Assembly (NCBI RefSeq): GCF_030697375.1 | Contig: NZ_JAUYQD010000004.1 | Span: 93,320 to 157,319, forward strand | DNA length: 64,000 bases | Direction: 5' to 3' | Source: Rhodoferax sp. | Lineage (GTDB): Bacteria; Pseudomonadota; Gammaproteobacteria; Burkholderiales; Burkholderiaceae_C | Shown: positions 38,536 to 48,346 of the stretch, piece after piece | Position numbering within the stretch: the first letter of the stretch is position 1 | Layout of the letters: every line of letters begins with the position of its first letter | The notes under the pieces: generated by a model | Seen by the model: the letters and a program-made list of their open reading frames with translations, nothing else | Databases searched by the model: none | Told to the model about the DNA's origin: nothing | Program-made: the position numbers and the translations under genes

Positions 38536-39486
38536 TTAACCGCCCAGGGTCATGGCCTTGCGGTGGCGTTCTACAAACTCCTGGTAGGTGTCGATGCCAC
38601 GCAACTGCAAAATGGTATTGCGCACGGCAGCCTCTACCAGCACCGCAATATTGCGGCCCGCCACCACCTGGATCACTACTTTGCGCACGGGAATGCCCAG
38701 CACATCCTGGGTCAGCGGTTCGTAGGGAATACGCTCATACTCCCGCTCCAGCGTCTCGCGGCGCACCAGGTGCACAATGAGCTTGAGCCGCATCTTTCGA
38801 CGCACGGCGGTCTCGCCGAAGATGGCACGGATGTCCAGCAAACCAATGCCGCGGACTTCCAGCAAATTCTCCAAAAGCTCAGGGCAGCGGCCCTCAATGG
38901 TGGTCTGGTTGATGCGGTACAGGTCTACCGCATCGTCGGCCACCAGACCATTGCCACGGGAAATCAGCTCCAGACCCAGCTCGCTTTTGCCCAAACCCGA
39001 CTCGCCGGTAATCAGCACACCCAGGCCCAAAATATCCATGAACACCCCGTGCATGGACATGCGTTCGGCAAAGTGTTTGGACAGGTAGGCCCGCAATACG
39101 TCGATCACAAAGGCGGGGGATTCCTTGGTGGCAAACATCGGGATCTGGGCCCGCTCACACATCGACAAGAGCGCCTCGGGGGCGGCTTGGCCATCCGCCA
39201 GCACCAACACAGGTGGTTCCAGTGTGACAATGCGTGAAATCCGCCGCGCGCAGTCTTCCGGCGTGGCGTTGCTGAGGTAGGCGATCTCGCGTTCACCGAG
39301 GATTTGCGCCCGGTAAGGATGGATGTAATTGAGGTAGCCGACCAGGTCCGCGCCAGAACGGGCGGCGCGCACCGCCACTTCGTCAAAGCGGCGCTCGGAA
39401 GCGCCCAAACCAGCGACCCACTCCCATCGCAGACGACCACGAAATTCCTCAAACAGAACGTCGGCGCTGACTACGGTGGGTTTCAA
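38536..39486 (-). CDS. hprK: HPr kinase/phosphorylase
   Basis: Protein of 316 residues. The Walker A motif is [18 protein letters not shown], preceded by [18 protein letters not shown]. The HPrK signature follows ([11 protein letters not shown] and the C-terminal [17 protein letters not shown]). In proteobacteria this enzyme acts on the regulatory PTSNtr. ptsN lies 26 nt upstream and hpf before it, so the three form one unit. It converges with fur. Confidence 0.95.
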   Translation of the reverse strand: MKPTVVSADVLFEEFRGRLRWEWVAGLGASERRFDEVAVRAARSGADLVGYLNYIHPYRAQILGEREIAYLSNATPEDCARRISRIVTLEPPVLVLADGQAAPEALLSMCERAQIPMFATKESPAFVIDVLRAYLSKHFAERMSMHGVFMDILGLGVLITGESGLGKSELGLELISRGNGLVADDAVDLYRINQTTIEGRCPELLENLLEVRGIGLLDIRAIFGETAVRRKMRLKLIVHLVRRETLEREYERIPYEPLTQDVLGIPVRKVVIQVVAGRNIAVLVEAAVRNTILQLRGIDTYQEFVERHRKAMTLGG

Positions 39487-39512
39487 GGCAGAGCTTTCGC
39501 GTTATGCTGGGT

Positions 39513-39980
39513 TCAGGTAGCGAGAGTGGACTTCCAAGCGGCAATCAGCTCGTACAACTGCTGCGAGTCAGTACACACGGTGAGCTGCTCACGCAAGGGG
39601 GCATCGCTCAACAACTCGGCTATTTCCGACAAAATTTCAAGGTGTTTCTGCGTGGCGGCTTCGGGCACCAGCAGAAAAATCAACAGACTGACGGCCTGCT
39701 CGTCCGGGGCGTCGAACCCAATAGGGCTGGACAATTGCAACACCGCTGCCATGGGGGACTTCAGGCCTTTGATGCGGCCATGGGGAATCGCAACACCATG
39801 GCCTAAACCAGTCGAACCCAAGCGCTCACGGGAAAACAAACTGTCGGTCACCAAAGCGCGACTGAGGCCGTGCAGGTTCTCAAACAACAAACCGGCCTCT
39901 TCGAAAGCCCTTTTTTTGCTGGTAACGTCCACTTGCGCAAGTACTTGCGAAGGGGACAGGATGCTGGCGAGTCGATTCAT
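39513..39980 (-). CDS. ptsN: PTS IIA-like nitrogen regulatory protein PtsN
   Basis: About 155 residues with an EIIA fructose/mannitol-type fold. The phosphorylated His is in GHGVAIPHGRI. Further family blocks are SKKRAFEEAGLLF and LIFLLVPEAATQKHLEIL. ATG 39980 (MNRLASILSPSQ) is preferred over 40004, which would start inside the terminator region after hpf. Confidence 0.93.
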   Translation of the reverse strand: MNRLASILSPSQVLAQVDVTSKKRAFEEAGLLFENLHGLSRALVTDSLFSRERLGSTGLGHGVAIPHGRIKGLKSPMAAVLQLSSPIGFDAPDEQAVSLLIFLLVPEAATQKHLEILSEIAELLSDAPLREQLTVCTDSQQLYELIAAWKSTLAT

Positions 39981-40002
39981 GATGTGAGTGCGGATTATGC
40001 AC

Positions 40003-40032
40003 ACAAAAAAACCGCCCGGTAGGGGGGCGGTT
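40003..40032 (-). terminator. Intrinsic terminator after hpf
   Basis: On the minus strand, AACCGCCC (40032-40025) and GGGCGGTT (40017-40010) form an 8-bp stem followed by a T-run. It probably attenuates read-through from hpf into ptsN. Confidence 0.8.
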
Positions 40033-40059
40033 GATCTGTGTGCAACAACAGGGTATTGC

Positions 40060-40389
40060 TTACATCAAACGCTTAGGAGCGCCATGGTGGTGGTCTTGGA
40101 TACGGTCTTTGTGGCGTACCACCTGCCGGTCCAGCTTGTCCACCAATTCATCCACCGCGGCGTACAAATCCTCATGTGCACTTTCGGCAAACATGTCATT
40201 TCCTTTGACATGGATACTGCATTCCGCGCGCTGCCGTCGCTCTTTTTCCTTTTGGTTTTCAACTGTAAGGAGCACTTTGACGTCCACGACCTGGTCAAAA
40301 TGTCGCATGATCCGATCTAGCTTGGTTGTCACATAACTTCTCAGGGCAGGGGTAACTTCAAGATGGTGACCGCTGATCGTCAAGTTCAT
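40060..40389 (-). CDS. hpf: Ribosome hibernation promoting factor (short HPF/RaiA type)
   Basis: Protein of 109 residues. It starts [20 protein letters not shown] and continues [19 protein letters not shown], then [18 protein letters not shown], all characteristic of the S30AE family. Short form, without the long C-terminal dimerisation domain. A strong GGAGG site precedes it. In many relatives rpoN lies immediately upstream, but here the upstream side is an intergenic stretch. Confidence 0.93.
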   Translation of the reverse strand: MNLTISGHHLEVTPALRSYVTTKLDRIMRHFDQVVDVKVLLTVENQKEKERRQRAECSIHVKGNDMFAESAHEDLYAAVDELVDKLDRQVVRHKDRIQDHHHGAPKRLM

Positions 40390-40835
40390 AAATAGCCTCC
40401 AAATGCTCTCAGGTTTGAAAACGCTTCCCGCCTTGGGCGGTCAGCACACGAACAACGAATGGGGTTAATCCGCTGCCGCTGGAATCACTATGCGCCCGAA
40501 ACACCAGAATTGCAACGCCTTTTTATTTCGCGCTGCAACATGGCCAACAGCGCACACTGAAACATACTAAGCGCGGCACGGGCAGCCGCTACCCCTTCCA
40601 AGCGGACCTATTGAACGGCACCGCACTGCATGCCGTGCGAGCCCCATTTGGTGAAAAATGCCTTGCGCCTGGCCTCACTGCCACGGCAGAGTGCGATAAT
40701 TTCCACTGCTCAATTTTTGGAGAACGCTCCTTGGAAAACTACCCCAGTCGGTAGCTTTCAATTCCCTTGTTCGCATCGGGGTTGAAAGCGGTCACCACCC
40801 ACCCCATCCATGCCAACACACCAAGGGAATGCGCG
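40390..40835. other. Intergenic region between hpf and corA
   Basis: Nearly 450 bp without a convincing gene, containing the divergent control regions of hpf and corA. It includes a palindrome CGCAC (40622-40626) / GTGCG (40635-40639) and a -10-like GATAAT at 40695-40700. Two small hairpins follow in the presumed corA leader: GGAG-AACG-CTCC and CTACC-CCAGTC-GGTAG (about 40719-40754). I see no tRNA or known riboswitch in it. Confidence 0.5.
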
Positions 40836-41822
40836 ATGCTGAATATTTTCACGCTAGCCAATGGACGGCTTTTCCAGGAAGAGATTGAGTCTCTGGAAGA
40901 ACTGGCCCAGTTTCAGCCTATCTGGGTCGATCTTGAGTCCCCCACCGTCGAAGAAAAACGCTGGGTCAAACAGCATTACGGCCTGTCGATTCCAGAAGAC
41001 GCGATGGACGAGGACATCGAGGAGTCCGCACGTTTTTACGCCGAAGACAACGGTGAGTTGCACATCCGCAGCGACTTTTTGGTCCCCGATGATCACGAGC
41101 CCCACACGGTGCGGGTGGCCTTCATCTTGAATCTGATCAACGATGGCCTGAGAAGCAAGGGCGTGCTGTTTTCCATCCACGACGAAGATGTTCCGGTGTT
41201 CCGCTTGCTGCGCATGCGTGCGCGCCGCGCGCCGGGCCTGATTGAAGACGCCAAGGAAGTCTTGCTCAAGCTGTTCGACGCCGACGCGGAATACTCCGCC
41301 GACACGCTGGAAGGCATTTACGACGAACTGGAAAAAGTCAGCAACAAAGTGCTGTCGGGCGATGTGACCGACGCCATGGCCGGCGAGGTGCTGGGCGCCA
41401 TTGCCCGCCACGAAGACATGAACGGACGCATTCGCCGCAATGTGATGGACACACGCCGCGCTGTGAGCTTCATGATGCGCAGCAAAATGCTCAATGGGGC
41501 GCAGTTCGAAGAAGCGCGGCAAATCCTGCGCGATATTGATTCGCTGGATTCACACACGGCCTTCCTGTTCGACAAGATCAACTTTTTGATGGATGCAACG
41601 GTCGGTTTCATCAACATCAACCAGAACAAGATCATCAAGATTTTCTCGGTGGCCAGCGTGGCGCTGCTGCCACCCACCTTGATCGCTAGCCTGTACGGCA
41701 TGAACTTCAAGTACATGCCCGAGCTGGACTGGGCATTGGGCTACCCCTATGCCTTGGCGCTGATGGTGGCCAGTGCACTGGTGCCGATGTGGTATTTCCG
41801 CAAACGCGGCTGGCTCAAGTAG
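40836..41822 (+). CDS. corA: CorA-type magnesium/cobalt transporter
   Basis: About 328 residues. A large cytoplasmic domain with a long helix is followed by two C-terminal membrane segments. The signature YGMNF sits after the first one (VASVALLPPTLIASLYGMNF). The C-terminus is Lys/Arg-rich (YFRKRGWLK). ATG 40836 (MLNIFTLANGRLFQEEIE) is chosen; an upstream start at 40767 adds unrelated residues. It has a long leader with small hairpins. Confidence 0.93.
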   Translation: MLNIFTLANGRLFQEEIESLEELAQFQPIWVDLESPTVEEKRWVKQHYGLSIPEDAMDEDIEESARFYAEDNGELHIRSDFLVPDDHEPHTVRVAFILNLINDGLRSKGVLFSIHDEDVPVFRLLRMRARRAPGLIEDAKEVLLKLFDADAEYSADTLEGIYDELEKVSNKVLSGDVTDAMAGEVLGAIARHEDMNGRIRRNVMDTRRAVSFMMRSKMLNGAQFEEARQILRDIDSLDSHTAFLFDKINFLMDATVGFININQNKIIKIFSVASVALLPPTLIASLYGMNFKYMPELDWALGYPYALALMVASALVPMWYFRKRGWLK

Positions 41823-41829
41823 CTTTCAA

Positions 41830-41885
41830 CGAAATCAGCCTGTAACCATTATAAACAGTGCGCAAGCAGCTATTAAATTTATAGC
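41830..41885 (-). repeat. Interspersed repeat copy C at the end of the MTA/SAH nucleosidase gene
   Basis: The minus strand reads TTTTGCTATAAATTTAATAG, CTGCTTGCGCA, and further right TTACAGGCTGATTT (core 41859-41873). It aligns over about 60 nt with copy A. The TAA stop of the nucleosidase gene lies inside the left end of the repeat. Confidence 0.75.
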
Positions 41886-42622
41886 AAAAGCAGAAATTCA
41901 TTCACAATCTTGTGGGCGTAGACACTGGCCACTTGCGTGACAAACTGGGCAAAGTCCACATGTGCCGTGTCGTCGGCGCGGTCAGAGATGGTGCGCACTG
42001 CTGCAAAGGGAATTCCATAGTCGGCACAGACCTGGGCGACGGCGGCGCCCTCCATCTCGACCGCCAGGGGCGCATGCCCCTGGGCCTGCAGGGATCGCAC
42101 AATGGCATCGGACTGCTGTACACCGTTGACAAACTGGTCCCCGCTGGCAATCAGGCCTTGGTGAACCGCGACAGGCGCACCCTCCGCGCCGCCTGACCGC
42201 AGGGCGGACTGGCAGGCCTGGACCAGCAGCGCGGTCAGCAACGCATCCCCTTGAAAAACGGTCTGTCCGTACAAAGGCACCTCATACCGGGGAAACAAAG
42301 GTGATGCATCCATATCGTGCTGCACAAAACCGGTGCCCACCACCACATCCCCGACAAGCACCGACGGCCCCACCCCGCCCGCCACGCCGGTGAACAGCAC
42401 CCGCTCCACACCAAAACCCTCAATCAGGGCGGCCGTGGTGGTCGCCGCCGCGACCTTGCCAATACGTGAGAGCCCCAAGACCACCGGCTGGCCATGCAAC
42501 AGGCCCGACCAAAATACGCGTCCAGCACGCTGCACCTGCTGCGGATTCTCCAAATGGGCCACCAGGCCGCCCTGTTCTTCGGCGAGGGCACTCAAAATGG
42601 CGGTAGGGCGGGCTTGGGTCAT
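41879..42622 (-). CDS. 5'-methylthioadenosine/S-adenosylhomocysteine nucleosidase family protein
   Basis: About 247 residues with a purine phosphorylase-like fold. Blocks include LSRIGKVAAATTTAALIEGF, LFTGVAGGVGPSVLVGDVVV, LAVEMEGAAVAQVC and the catalytic Asp region RTISDRADDTAHVDF. It should cleave adenine from MTA, SAH or 5'-deoxyadenosine. ATG 42622 is preferred; a start 51 nt upstream falls in the fadD terminator. The last residues LLLL and the stop come from an interspersed repeat copy. Confidence 0.88.
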   Translation of the reverse strand: MTQARPTAILSALAEEQGGLVAHLENPQQVQRAGRVFWSGLLHGQPVVLGLSRIGKVAAATTTAALIEGFGVERVLFTGVAGGVGPSVLVGDVVVGTGFVQHDMDASPLFPRYEVPLYGQTVFQGDALLTALLVQACQSALRSGGAEGAPVAVHQGLIASGDQFVNGVQQSDAIVRSLQAQGHAPLAVEMEGAAVAQVCADYGIPFAAVRTISDRADDTAHVDFAQFVTQVASVYAHKIVNEFLLLL

Positions 42623-42673
42623 GGCAACGGGGATTGAAAAAATGAAAAAACAAGCGCAGAGCGTAACCGCCAT

Positions 42674-42701
42674 AAAAAAAGCGGCCCCAAGGCCGCTTTT
42701 T
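42674..42701. terminator. Bidirectional-looking terminator after fadD
   Basis: A perfect stem AAAAAGCGGCC-CCAA-GGCCGCTTTTT with A/T runs on both sides. It lies directly downstream of fadD on the minus strand and upstream of the nucleosidase gene. Confidence 0.85.
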
Positions 42702-42720
42702 CAAAGCATCCAGAGGCCTC

Positions 42721-44394
42721 TTATTTGTCGCGCAACTCGCGGCGCAAAATTTTACCCACTGGGGTCTTGGGCAACTCCGCACGGAACTCGATCACCTTGG
42801 GTTGTTTGTAACCCGTGAGGTTTTCCTTGCAAAATTCGCGCACTTGGGCCTCGGTCAGGGCGGGGTCTTTTTTAACGATCACCAGCTTGACGGACTCGCC
42901 CGACTTGGCATCCACCACCCCCACACAGGCACACTCCATCACGCCTGGCATGGTGGCCAGCACATCCTCAAGTTCGGTCGGATAGACGTTGAAGCCACTG
43001 ACCAGAATCATGTCTTTCTTGCGGTCCACGATCTTGAAGAAGCCACGCTCGTCCACGACACCGACGTCGCCGGTCTTGAAGTAACCGTCGGGCGTCATGA
43101 CCTTGGCCGTCTCGTCCGGCCGCTGCCAATAACCCGCCATGACCTGTGGCCCCTTGATCGCAATTTCCCCAGGCTGGCCCATGGGCACCTCCACGCCGTC
43201 GTCGTCCAGCAGCTTGATCCAGGTGCTCGACACCGGGACGCCGATGGAGCCCGAATATTCCGTGGACGTCACGGGATTCGAGGTCGCAATGGGAGAGGTT
43301 TCGCTCAGGCCATAACCCTCGCAAATGGAACATCCGGTCTTTTCGAACCAGAGTTTGGCAACAGCGCCTTGCACCGCGGTACCGCCGCCGGGCGACACCA
43401 GCAGGTGGCTCCAATCCACTTTCTTGAAATCGGGGTGGTTGGCCAGCCCGTTGAACAAGGTGTTGACCGCTGGAAAGGTGTGGATCTTGTGCTTGGACAA
43501 CTCCGTCAGCACCGCCGCCATATCACGCGGGTTCGGAATCAGAATCAGCTTGCCGCCAGCGCGCAAGTTCAGCATCATGCCCACGGTGAATGCAAAGATG
43601 TGGTACAGCGGCAAAGCGCACACCGAGTTCATTTGTTGATTGGCCGGAATCTTCTTGAGCATGGGTTCGTTCCACACTTCGGCCTGCAGCATGTTGGCCA
43701 CCAGGTTGCGCTGCAGCAGCACCGCGCCCTTGGACACACCGGTCGTGCCCCCGGTGTACTGCAAAACCGCCACGTCGTCGGGTTTGATCGCCACCTTTTT
43801 CAAGGTGCCCCCCATGCCTTTGGCAAGCGCGGAGTTGAAGCGCACCGCCGTGGGCAAAGAGAAGGCTGGCACCAACTTCTTCTTTTTGCGCACCACATAG
43901 TTCACCAAGGCACCCTTGACAAGGCCCAACTGATCGCCCATGGCGCACAACACGATGTGCTTGACTGGCGTGGCGGCCAGGCATTTCTCCAGAGTCACCG
44001 CAAAATTTTCCAGAATCACAATGGCCTTGGCGCCAGCATCTTTGAGTTGGTGCTCCAGTTCACGGGCGGTGTACAGCGGGTTGACGTTGACCAGGGTGAA
44101 TCCGGCGCGCAGGATGCCTGCCACGGCGATCGGGTACTGCAACACATTGGGCATCATGACCGCCACGCGGTCCCCTTTGACCAAACCCAGGCCCTGCAGG
44201 TAGGCACCAAAAGCCTGGCTGAGTTCATCGACTTGCTTGTAGCTTTGCTCCTTGCCCATAAAACTGTAGGCCGCACGGTCTGCGTACTTCTTAAAGCTCT
44301 CCTCCATCATGTCCACCACAGAAGCGTATTGGCTCGCGTCGATGTCAGCGGGCACGCCTTGGGGATAGCTTTTAAGCCAGATGCGGTCTGTCAT
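42721..44394 (-). CDS. fadD: Long-chain fatty acid-CoA ligase
   Basis: Protein of 557 residues, similar in length to E. coli FadD (561). The AMP-binding motif is YTGGTTGVSKGAVLL. Others are GYGLSETSPIATSNP, YFKTGDVGVVDERGFFKI, DRKKDMILVSGFNVYPTE and the C-terminal Lys in LPKTPVGKILRREL. It activates fatty acids for beta-oxidation or lipid synthesis. ATG 44394 gives the canonical start; longer upstream readings cover the promoter region shared with pntA. Confidence 0.93.
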   Translation of the reverse strand: MTDRIWLKSYPQGVPADIDASQYASVVDMMEESFKKYADRAAYSFMGKEQSYKQVDELSQAFGAYLQGLGLVKGDRVAVMMPNVLQYPIAVAGILRAGFTLVNVNPLYTARELEHQLKDAGAKAIVILENFAVTLEKCLAATPVKHIVLCAMGDQLGLVKGALVNYVVRKKKKLVPAFSLPTAVRFNSALAKGMGGTLKKVAIKPDDVAVLQYTGGTTGVSKGAVLLQRNLVANMLQAEVWNEPMLKKIPANQQMNSVCALPLYHIFAFTVGMMLNLRAGGKLILIPNPRDMAAVLTELSKHKIHTFPAVNTLFNGLANHPDFKKVDWSHLLVSPGGGTAVQGAVAKLWFEKTGCSICEGYGLSETSPIATSNPVTSTEYSGSIGVPVSSTWIKLLDDDGVEVPMGQPGEIAIKGPQVMAGYWQRPDETAKVMTPDGYFKTGDVGVVDERGFFKIVDRKKDMILVSGFNVYPTELEDVLATMPGVMECACVGVVDAKSGESVKLVIVKKDPALTEAQVREFCKENLTGYKQPKVIEFRAELPKTPVGKILRRELRDK

Positions 44395-44674
44395 GGGAAT
44401 CTCTCCAGAATAGATAAAAAAACACTCGGCGGAATTGTCGATGCTACGGTAACCCGACTTTCCGGTGTTTTCCCTAATCATTCGGAGGGTCAGCGCTCTA
44501 AAAAATGGCCCTGGGGCCCACACGCCAACGGGTGTTAAAAACCAGTCTGACGGCCTCTGCCACGCCATTTCCCAAGCCCGCGCCCTGGTCAAGAAGGCGA
44601 CTGTCACCCAGGAAGCAGGTCAAAAAACTAATGTAAGCTTCACATCAGTTTTCAACTCATTGAGGAGTCGCTTC
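44395..44674. promoter_or_regulatory. Divergent intergenic region fadD/pntA
   Basis: 280 bp carrying the promoters of fadD (minus) and pntA (plus). A strong TGAGGAG ribosome site at 44661-44667 lies 7 nt before the pntA ATG and fixes that start. I see no clear operator or confident promoter hexamers. Confidence 0.5.
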
Positions 44675-46327
44675 ATGCAGACTGGCGTATCCACTGGAAC
44701 GACAACGGGCACGCCCCCTGTCACCACAGCCCCGAAAATGGCACAGCGCATTGGCGTGCCCAAAGAAATTTTCCCGGGGGAAAAGCGGGTGGCAACCGTT
44801 CCCGAGGTGGTGGAAAAACTCATCAAGCTGGGCTTCCTGGTGTCCGTGGAGTCCGGTGCCGGAGACGCCGCCAATATGAGCGACGAGGCCTACCGCACCG
44901 TCGGCGCCACGGTGGTCCCCGATGCAGCCCAACTGTGGGCCAGCGCCGACATCGTGTTCAAGGTGCGCGGCCCCACCCCCGACGAAGTGGCACAGATGCG
45001 CGAAGGCTGCACGCTCATCAGCTTCATCTGGCCTGCGCAAAACCCCGAATTGATGCAGCAATTCGCTGCCAAAAATGTCACGGTGCTGGCCATCGACGCC
45101 TTGCCCCGCATGCTCAGCCGTGCCCAGAAGATGGACGCATTGACTTCCATGGCGGGCGTCACCGGCTACCGCGCCGTGATTGAGGCGGCCAACGCCTTCG
45201 GCCGCTTCTTCAACGGCCAGATCACGGCCGCGGGCAAGGTGCCGCCCGCCAAGGTCTTCATCGCCGGTGCCGGCGTGGCCGGCCTGGCGGCCATCGGCAC
45301 CGCCGCCGGCCTGGGTGCCATCGTGCGCGCCAACGACACCCGTGCCGAAGTAGCGGACCAGGTCACCTCCTTGGGTGGCGAGTTTGTCAAGGTCGAGTAC
45401 GAGGAAGAAGGCGGCGGTGGCGGTGGCTACGCCAAGGTGATGAGCGAGGGCTTCCAGCAAGCCCAGCGTGCGATGTACGCCAAGCAGGCCAAGGAGGTGG
45501 ACATCATCATCACCACCGCGCTGATTCCCGGCAAGCCTGCGCCCAAGCTGATCACCGCCGAGATGGTGCGCTCCATGAAACCTGGCAGCGTCATCGTGGA
45601 CATGGCCGCCGAGCAGGGCGGCAACTGCGAACTGACCGAGCCCGGCCAGTCGGTCGTCAAACACGGCGTCACCATCGTGGGCTACACCGACCTGGCCTCG
45701 CGCCTGTCCAAGCAGTCGTCCACGCTGTACGCGACCAACCTGTTTCGCCTTACCGAAGAGTTGTGCAAGACCAAGGACGGCGTCATCAACGTCAACATGG
45801 AAGACGATGCCATTCGCGGCCTGACCGTGGTCAAACAAGGCAGCATCACCTGGCCTGCTCCCGCGCCCAAGCTCCCTGCCGCCCCGGCGGCTGCGGCCAA
45901 GCCCGCTGCGGCACCGGCGGCCAAGAAAGGCCATGGCCACGGTGGCTCCGGCGAGCCCATGGCGGGCAACAAACTGGCCATCATGTTTGGTGTGTCAGCC
46001 GCGCTGTTCTGGTTTGTGGGCGCCAACGCACCGGCAGCCTTTTTGGCACACTTCACGGTGTTTGTGCTGGCCTGCTTTGTCGGCTACATGGTGGTGTGGA
46101 ATGTCAAACCCGCCCTGCACACGCCGCTGATGAGCGTGACCAACGCCATCAGCAGCATCATTGCCATTGGTGCACTGGTGCAGATCGCACCGCCATTTGC
46201 CGAAGTGGTCAACCGCCCCGAAGGCTGGATACGCGGCCTGGCAGCGGCCGGTATTGTGCTGACCGCCATCAATATGTTCGGCGGCTTCGCCGTGACCCAG
46301 CGCATGCTGGCCATGTTCCGTAAATAA
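44675..46327 (+). CDS. pntA: Proton-translocating NAD(P) transhydrogenase, alpha subunit (fused alpha1-alpha2)
   Basis: 550 residues. The N-terminal NAD(H)-binding domain I begins [20 protein letters not shown] and contains [20 protein letters not shown] and the mobile-loop region. An Ala/Pro/Lys-rich linker with a GHGHGG stretch follows (about 465-500), then membrane segments ([20 protein letters not shown]...). Many betaproteobacteria split this into two genes; here it is one chain as in E. coli. It works with PntB to make NADPH at the expense of proton motive force. Confidence 0.94.
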   Translation: MQTGVSTGTTTGTPPVTTAPKMAQRIGVPKEIFPGEKRVATVPEVVEKLIKLGFLVSVESGAGDAANMSDEAYRTVGATVVPDAAQLWASADIVFKVRGPTPDEVAQMREGCTLISFIWPAQNPELMQQFAAKNVTVLAIDALPRMLSRAQKMDALTSMAGVTGYRAVIEAANAFGRFFNGQITAAGKVPPAKVFIAGAGVAGLAAIGTAAGLGAIVRANDTRAEVADQVTSLGGEFVKVEYEEEGGGGGGYAKVMSEGFQQAQRAMYAKQAKEVDIIITTALIPGKPAPKLITAEMVRSMKPGSVIVDMAAEQGGNCELTEPGQSVVKHGVTIVGYTDLASRLSKQSSTLYATNLFRLTEELCKTKDGVINVNMEDDAIRGLTVVKQGSITWPAPAPKLPAAPAAAAKPAAAPAAKKGHGHGGSGEPMAGNKLAIMFGVSAALFWFVGANAPAAFLAHFTVFVLACFVGYMVVWNVKPALHTPLMSVTNAISSIIAIGALVQIAPPFAEVVNRPEGWIRGLAAAGIVLTAINMFGGFAVTQRMLAMFRK

Positions 46328-46339
46328 GAAAGAAGACCC

Positions 46340-47758
46340 ATGTCTACCAGTCTGGCAACGGTCTCCTACATTGGAGCCACGATTCTTTTCATCCTGAGCC
46401 TGGGCGGCTTGTCCAACCAGGAAACCTCCCGGCGTGGCAACCTCTACGGCATGATCGGCATGGCCCTCGCCGTGCTGGCCACCGTTTTTGGCCCCCAGGT
46501 CAGCAGCAGCGGCTATGCCTGGATCATTGGCGCCATGCTGGTGGGCGGCTCCATCGGCCTGTACGCGGCGCGCACCGTGCAAATGACGCAGATGCCCGAG
46601 CTGGTCGCCTTGATGCACAGCATGGTCGGCCTGGCCGCCATGCTGGTGGGCTATGCCACCTTCATCGACCCGCAAGCCTCTGCGGGCTTCACCGGTGCCG
46701 CCAAGTCCATCCACGAGATGGAAATTTACATCGGCGTGTTCATTGGCGCGGTGACCTTCTCCGGCTCCATCATCGCTTTCGGCAAACTCTCGGGCCGCAT
46801 TGGTGGCAGCCCGCTGCTGCTGCCCGGGCGGCACTGGATGAATCTGGCCGGCTTGCTGGTGGTGATCTGGTTTGCGCGCGCCTTCCTGAACGCCCACTCC
46901 ATCGAAGACGCCATGCTGCCCATCACCGTGATGACCGTGATTGCCCTGCTGTTTGGTATCCACATGGTCATGGCCATCGGCGGCGCCGACATGCCCGTGG
47001 TGGTGTCCATGCTCAACAGCTATTCCGGCTGGGCCGCTGCGGCCACCGGCTTCATGCTGTCCAACGACTTGCTGATCGTGGTGGGCGCATTGGTGGGCTC
47101 CAGCGGTGCCATCCTGTCCTACATCATGTGCAATGCCATGAACCGCAGCTTCATCAGCGTGATTGCCGGCGGCTTTGGCACCACCAGCGTGGCCAAGAAA
47201 CCTGCCGGTGATGCGACGCAACCCGTGGGCGAGGTGTCGCCGGTGCATGCCACGGAGACCGCCGAGCTGCTGCGCGAAGCCAAGAATGTGGTCATCGTGC
47301 CCGGCTACGGCATGGCGGTGGCCCAGGCCCAGCACACGGTGTTTGAGATCACCAAACATTTGCGCGAAAAAGGCGTCAACGTGCGTTTTGGTATCCACCC
47401 GGTGGCAGGTCGTATGCCCGGCCACATGAACGTGCTGCTGGCCGAGGCCAAAGTGCCCTACGACATCGTGTTTGAAATGGACGAGTTGAACGAAGACTTC
47501 CCCGACACCGATGTGGCCATGGTGATTGGCGCCAACGACATCGTCAACCCCGCCGCCCAGGACGACCCCACCAGTCCGATCGCCGGCATGCCGGTGCTCG
47601 AAGTCTGGAAAGCCAAGACCTCCATCGTGATGAAGCGCAGCATGGCGTCTGGCTACGCGGGCGTGGACAACCCGCTGTTCTACAAGGACAACAACCGCAT
47701 GCTGTTTGGCGACGCCAAAAAGATGCTGGACGAAGTGTTGATCGCTCTGAAAGCCTGA
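46340..47758 (+). CDS. pntB: NAD(P) transhydrogenase, beta subunit
   Basis: Protein of 472 residues. Eight or so membrane segments (residues 1 to about 260) precede the NADP(H)-binding domain III ([55 protein letters not shown]). It follows pntA after 12 nt and completes the enzyme. Confidence 0.96.
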   Translation: MSTSLATVSYIGATILFILSLGGLSNQETSRRGNLYGMIGMALAVLATVFGPQVSSSGYAWIIGAMLVGGSIGLYAARTVQMTQMPELVALMHSMVGLAAMLVGYATFIDPQASAGFTGAAKSIHEMEIYIGVFIGAVTFSGSIIAFGKLSGRIGGSPLLLPGRHWMNLAGLLVVIWFARAFLNAHSIEDAMLPITVMTVIALLFGIHMVMAIGGADMPVVVSMLNSYSGWAAAATGFMLSNDLLIVVGALVGSSGAILSYIMCNAMNRSFISVIAGGFGTTSVAKKPAGDATQPVGEVSPVHATETAELLREAKNVVIVPGYGMAVAQAQHTVFEITKHLREKGVNVRFGIHPVAGRMPGHMNVLLAEAKVPYDIVFEMDELNEDFPDTDVAMVIGANDIVNPAAQDDPTSPIAGMPVLEVWKAKTSIVMKRSMASGYAGVDNPLFYKDNNRMLFGDAKKMLDEVLIALKA

Positions 47759-47764
47759 TGCCCC

Positions 47765-48265
47765 ATGGCAAACCTTGAACGCTGGAAGCCCAGCGTGACC
47801 GTAGCGGCCGTCATTGAAAACGACGGCCGTTTTCTCTTGGTGGAAGAACACACGCCCGAAGGACTGCGCCTGAACAACCCGGCCGGGCATCTGGACCCGG
47901 GGGAATCGCCCGAACAGGGCTGCATACGGGAAACACTGGAAGAAACCGCCCACCAGTTCACCCCCACGGCCTTGGTCGGTATCTACCTGTCGCGCTTTCA
48001 ACGCGGCACGGACGACATCACCTACCTGCGCTTTGCCTTTTGCGGGGAACTGGGTGCTTTCGATGCCTTGCGGCCCCTGGACACCGGCATTGTGCGCACC
48101 GTGTGGATGAGCCCCGAGGAAGTTCGCCAAAGCACCGCCCGCCACCGCAGTCCCCTGGTATTGCAGTGCATGGAAGACTATGTGAAGGGCCAGCGCTTCT
48201 CCCTGGCATTGGTCCACACCGACGCCAGTGTGTTGCAGACTTCGCTTTTGCTACCAAATTCATAG
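47765..48265 (+). CDS. NUDIX hydrolase (NudJ-like)
   Basis: Protein of 166 residues. The Nudix box GHLDPGESPEQGCIRETLEE is complete. The gene directly precedes mnmA, as nudJ does in E. coli, so a NudJ-like phosphatase on thiamine-precursor or nucleotide diphosphates is plausible but not proven. The last codons (LLLPNS) and the TAG stop lie in an interspersed repeat copy, so the native C-terminus may have been altered by it. Confidence 0.88.
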   Translation: MANLERWKPSVTVAAVIENDGRFLLVEEHTPEGLRLNNPAGHLDPGESPEQGCIRETLEETAHQFTPTALVGIYLSRFQRGTDDITYLRFAFCGELGAFDALRPLDTGIVRTVWMSPEEVRQSTARHRSPLVLQCMEDYVKGQRFSLALVHTDASVLQTSLLLPNS

Positions 48266-48317
48266 CTGCTTGCGCACTATATACGGGGGCTAGAGGCCAA
48301 TTTGGCACTTAAAACCA
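48246..48317 (+). repeat. Interspersed repeat copy A between the NUDIX gene and mnmA
   Basis: It reads GCTTTTGCTACCAAATTC, then ATAGCTGCTTGCGCA (48262-48276), ACGGGGGCTAGAGGCC and AATTTGG. This copy is the best reference for the family because most of it lies outside coding sequence. Its left end supplies the NUDIX stop codon. Confidence 0.85.
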
Positions 48318-48346
48318 GGCCCACCCATCCCGATTAGAATTCGGGT

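Noticed and set aside
40719..40754. Guanidine-II (mini-ykkC) riboswitch before corA
   Set aside because: The first loop contains ACG, but the second loop (CCAGTC) lacks the required ACGR, and corA is not a typical target.
45995..48217. A 740-codon minus-strand frame opposite pntA/pntB
   Set aside because: It is antisense to unambiguous transhydrogenase genes, with His/Gly-rich composition and no recognisable domain.
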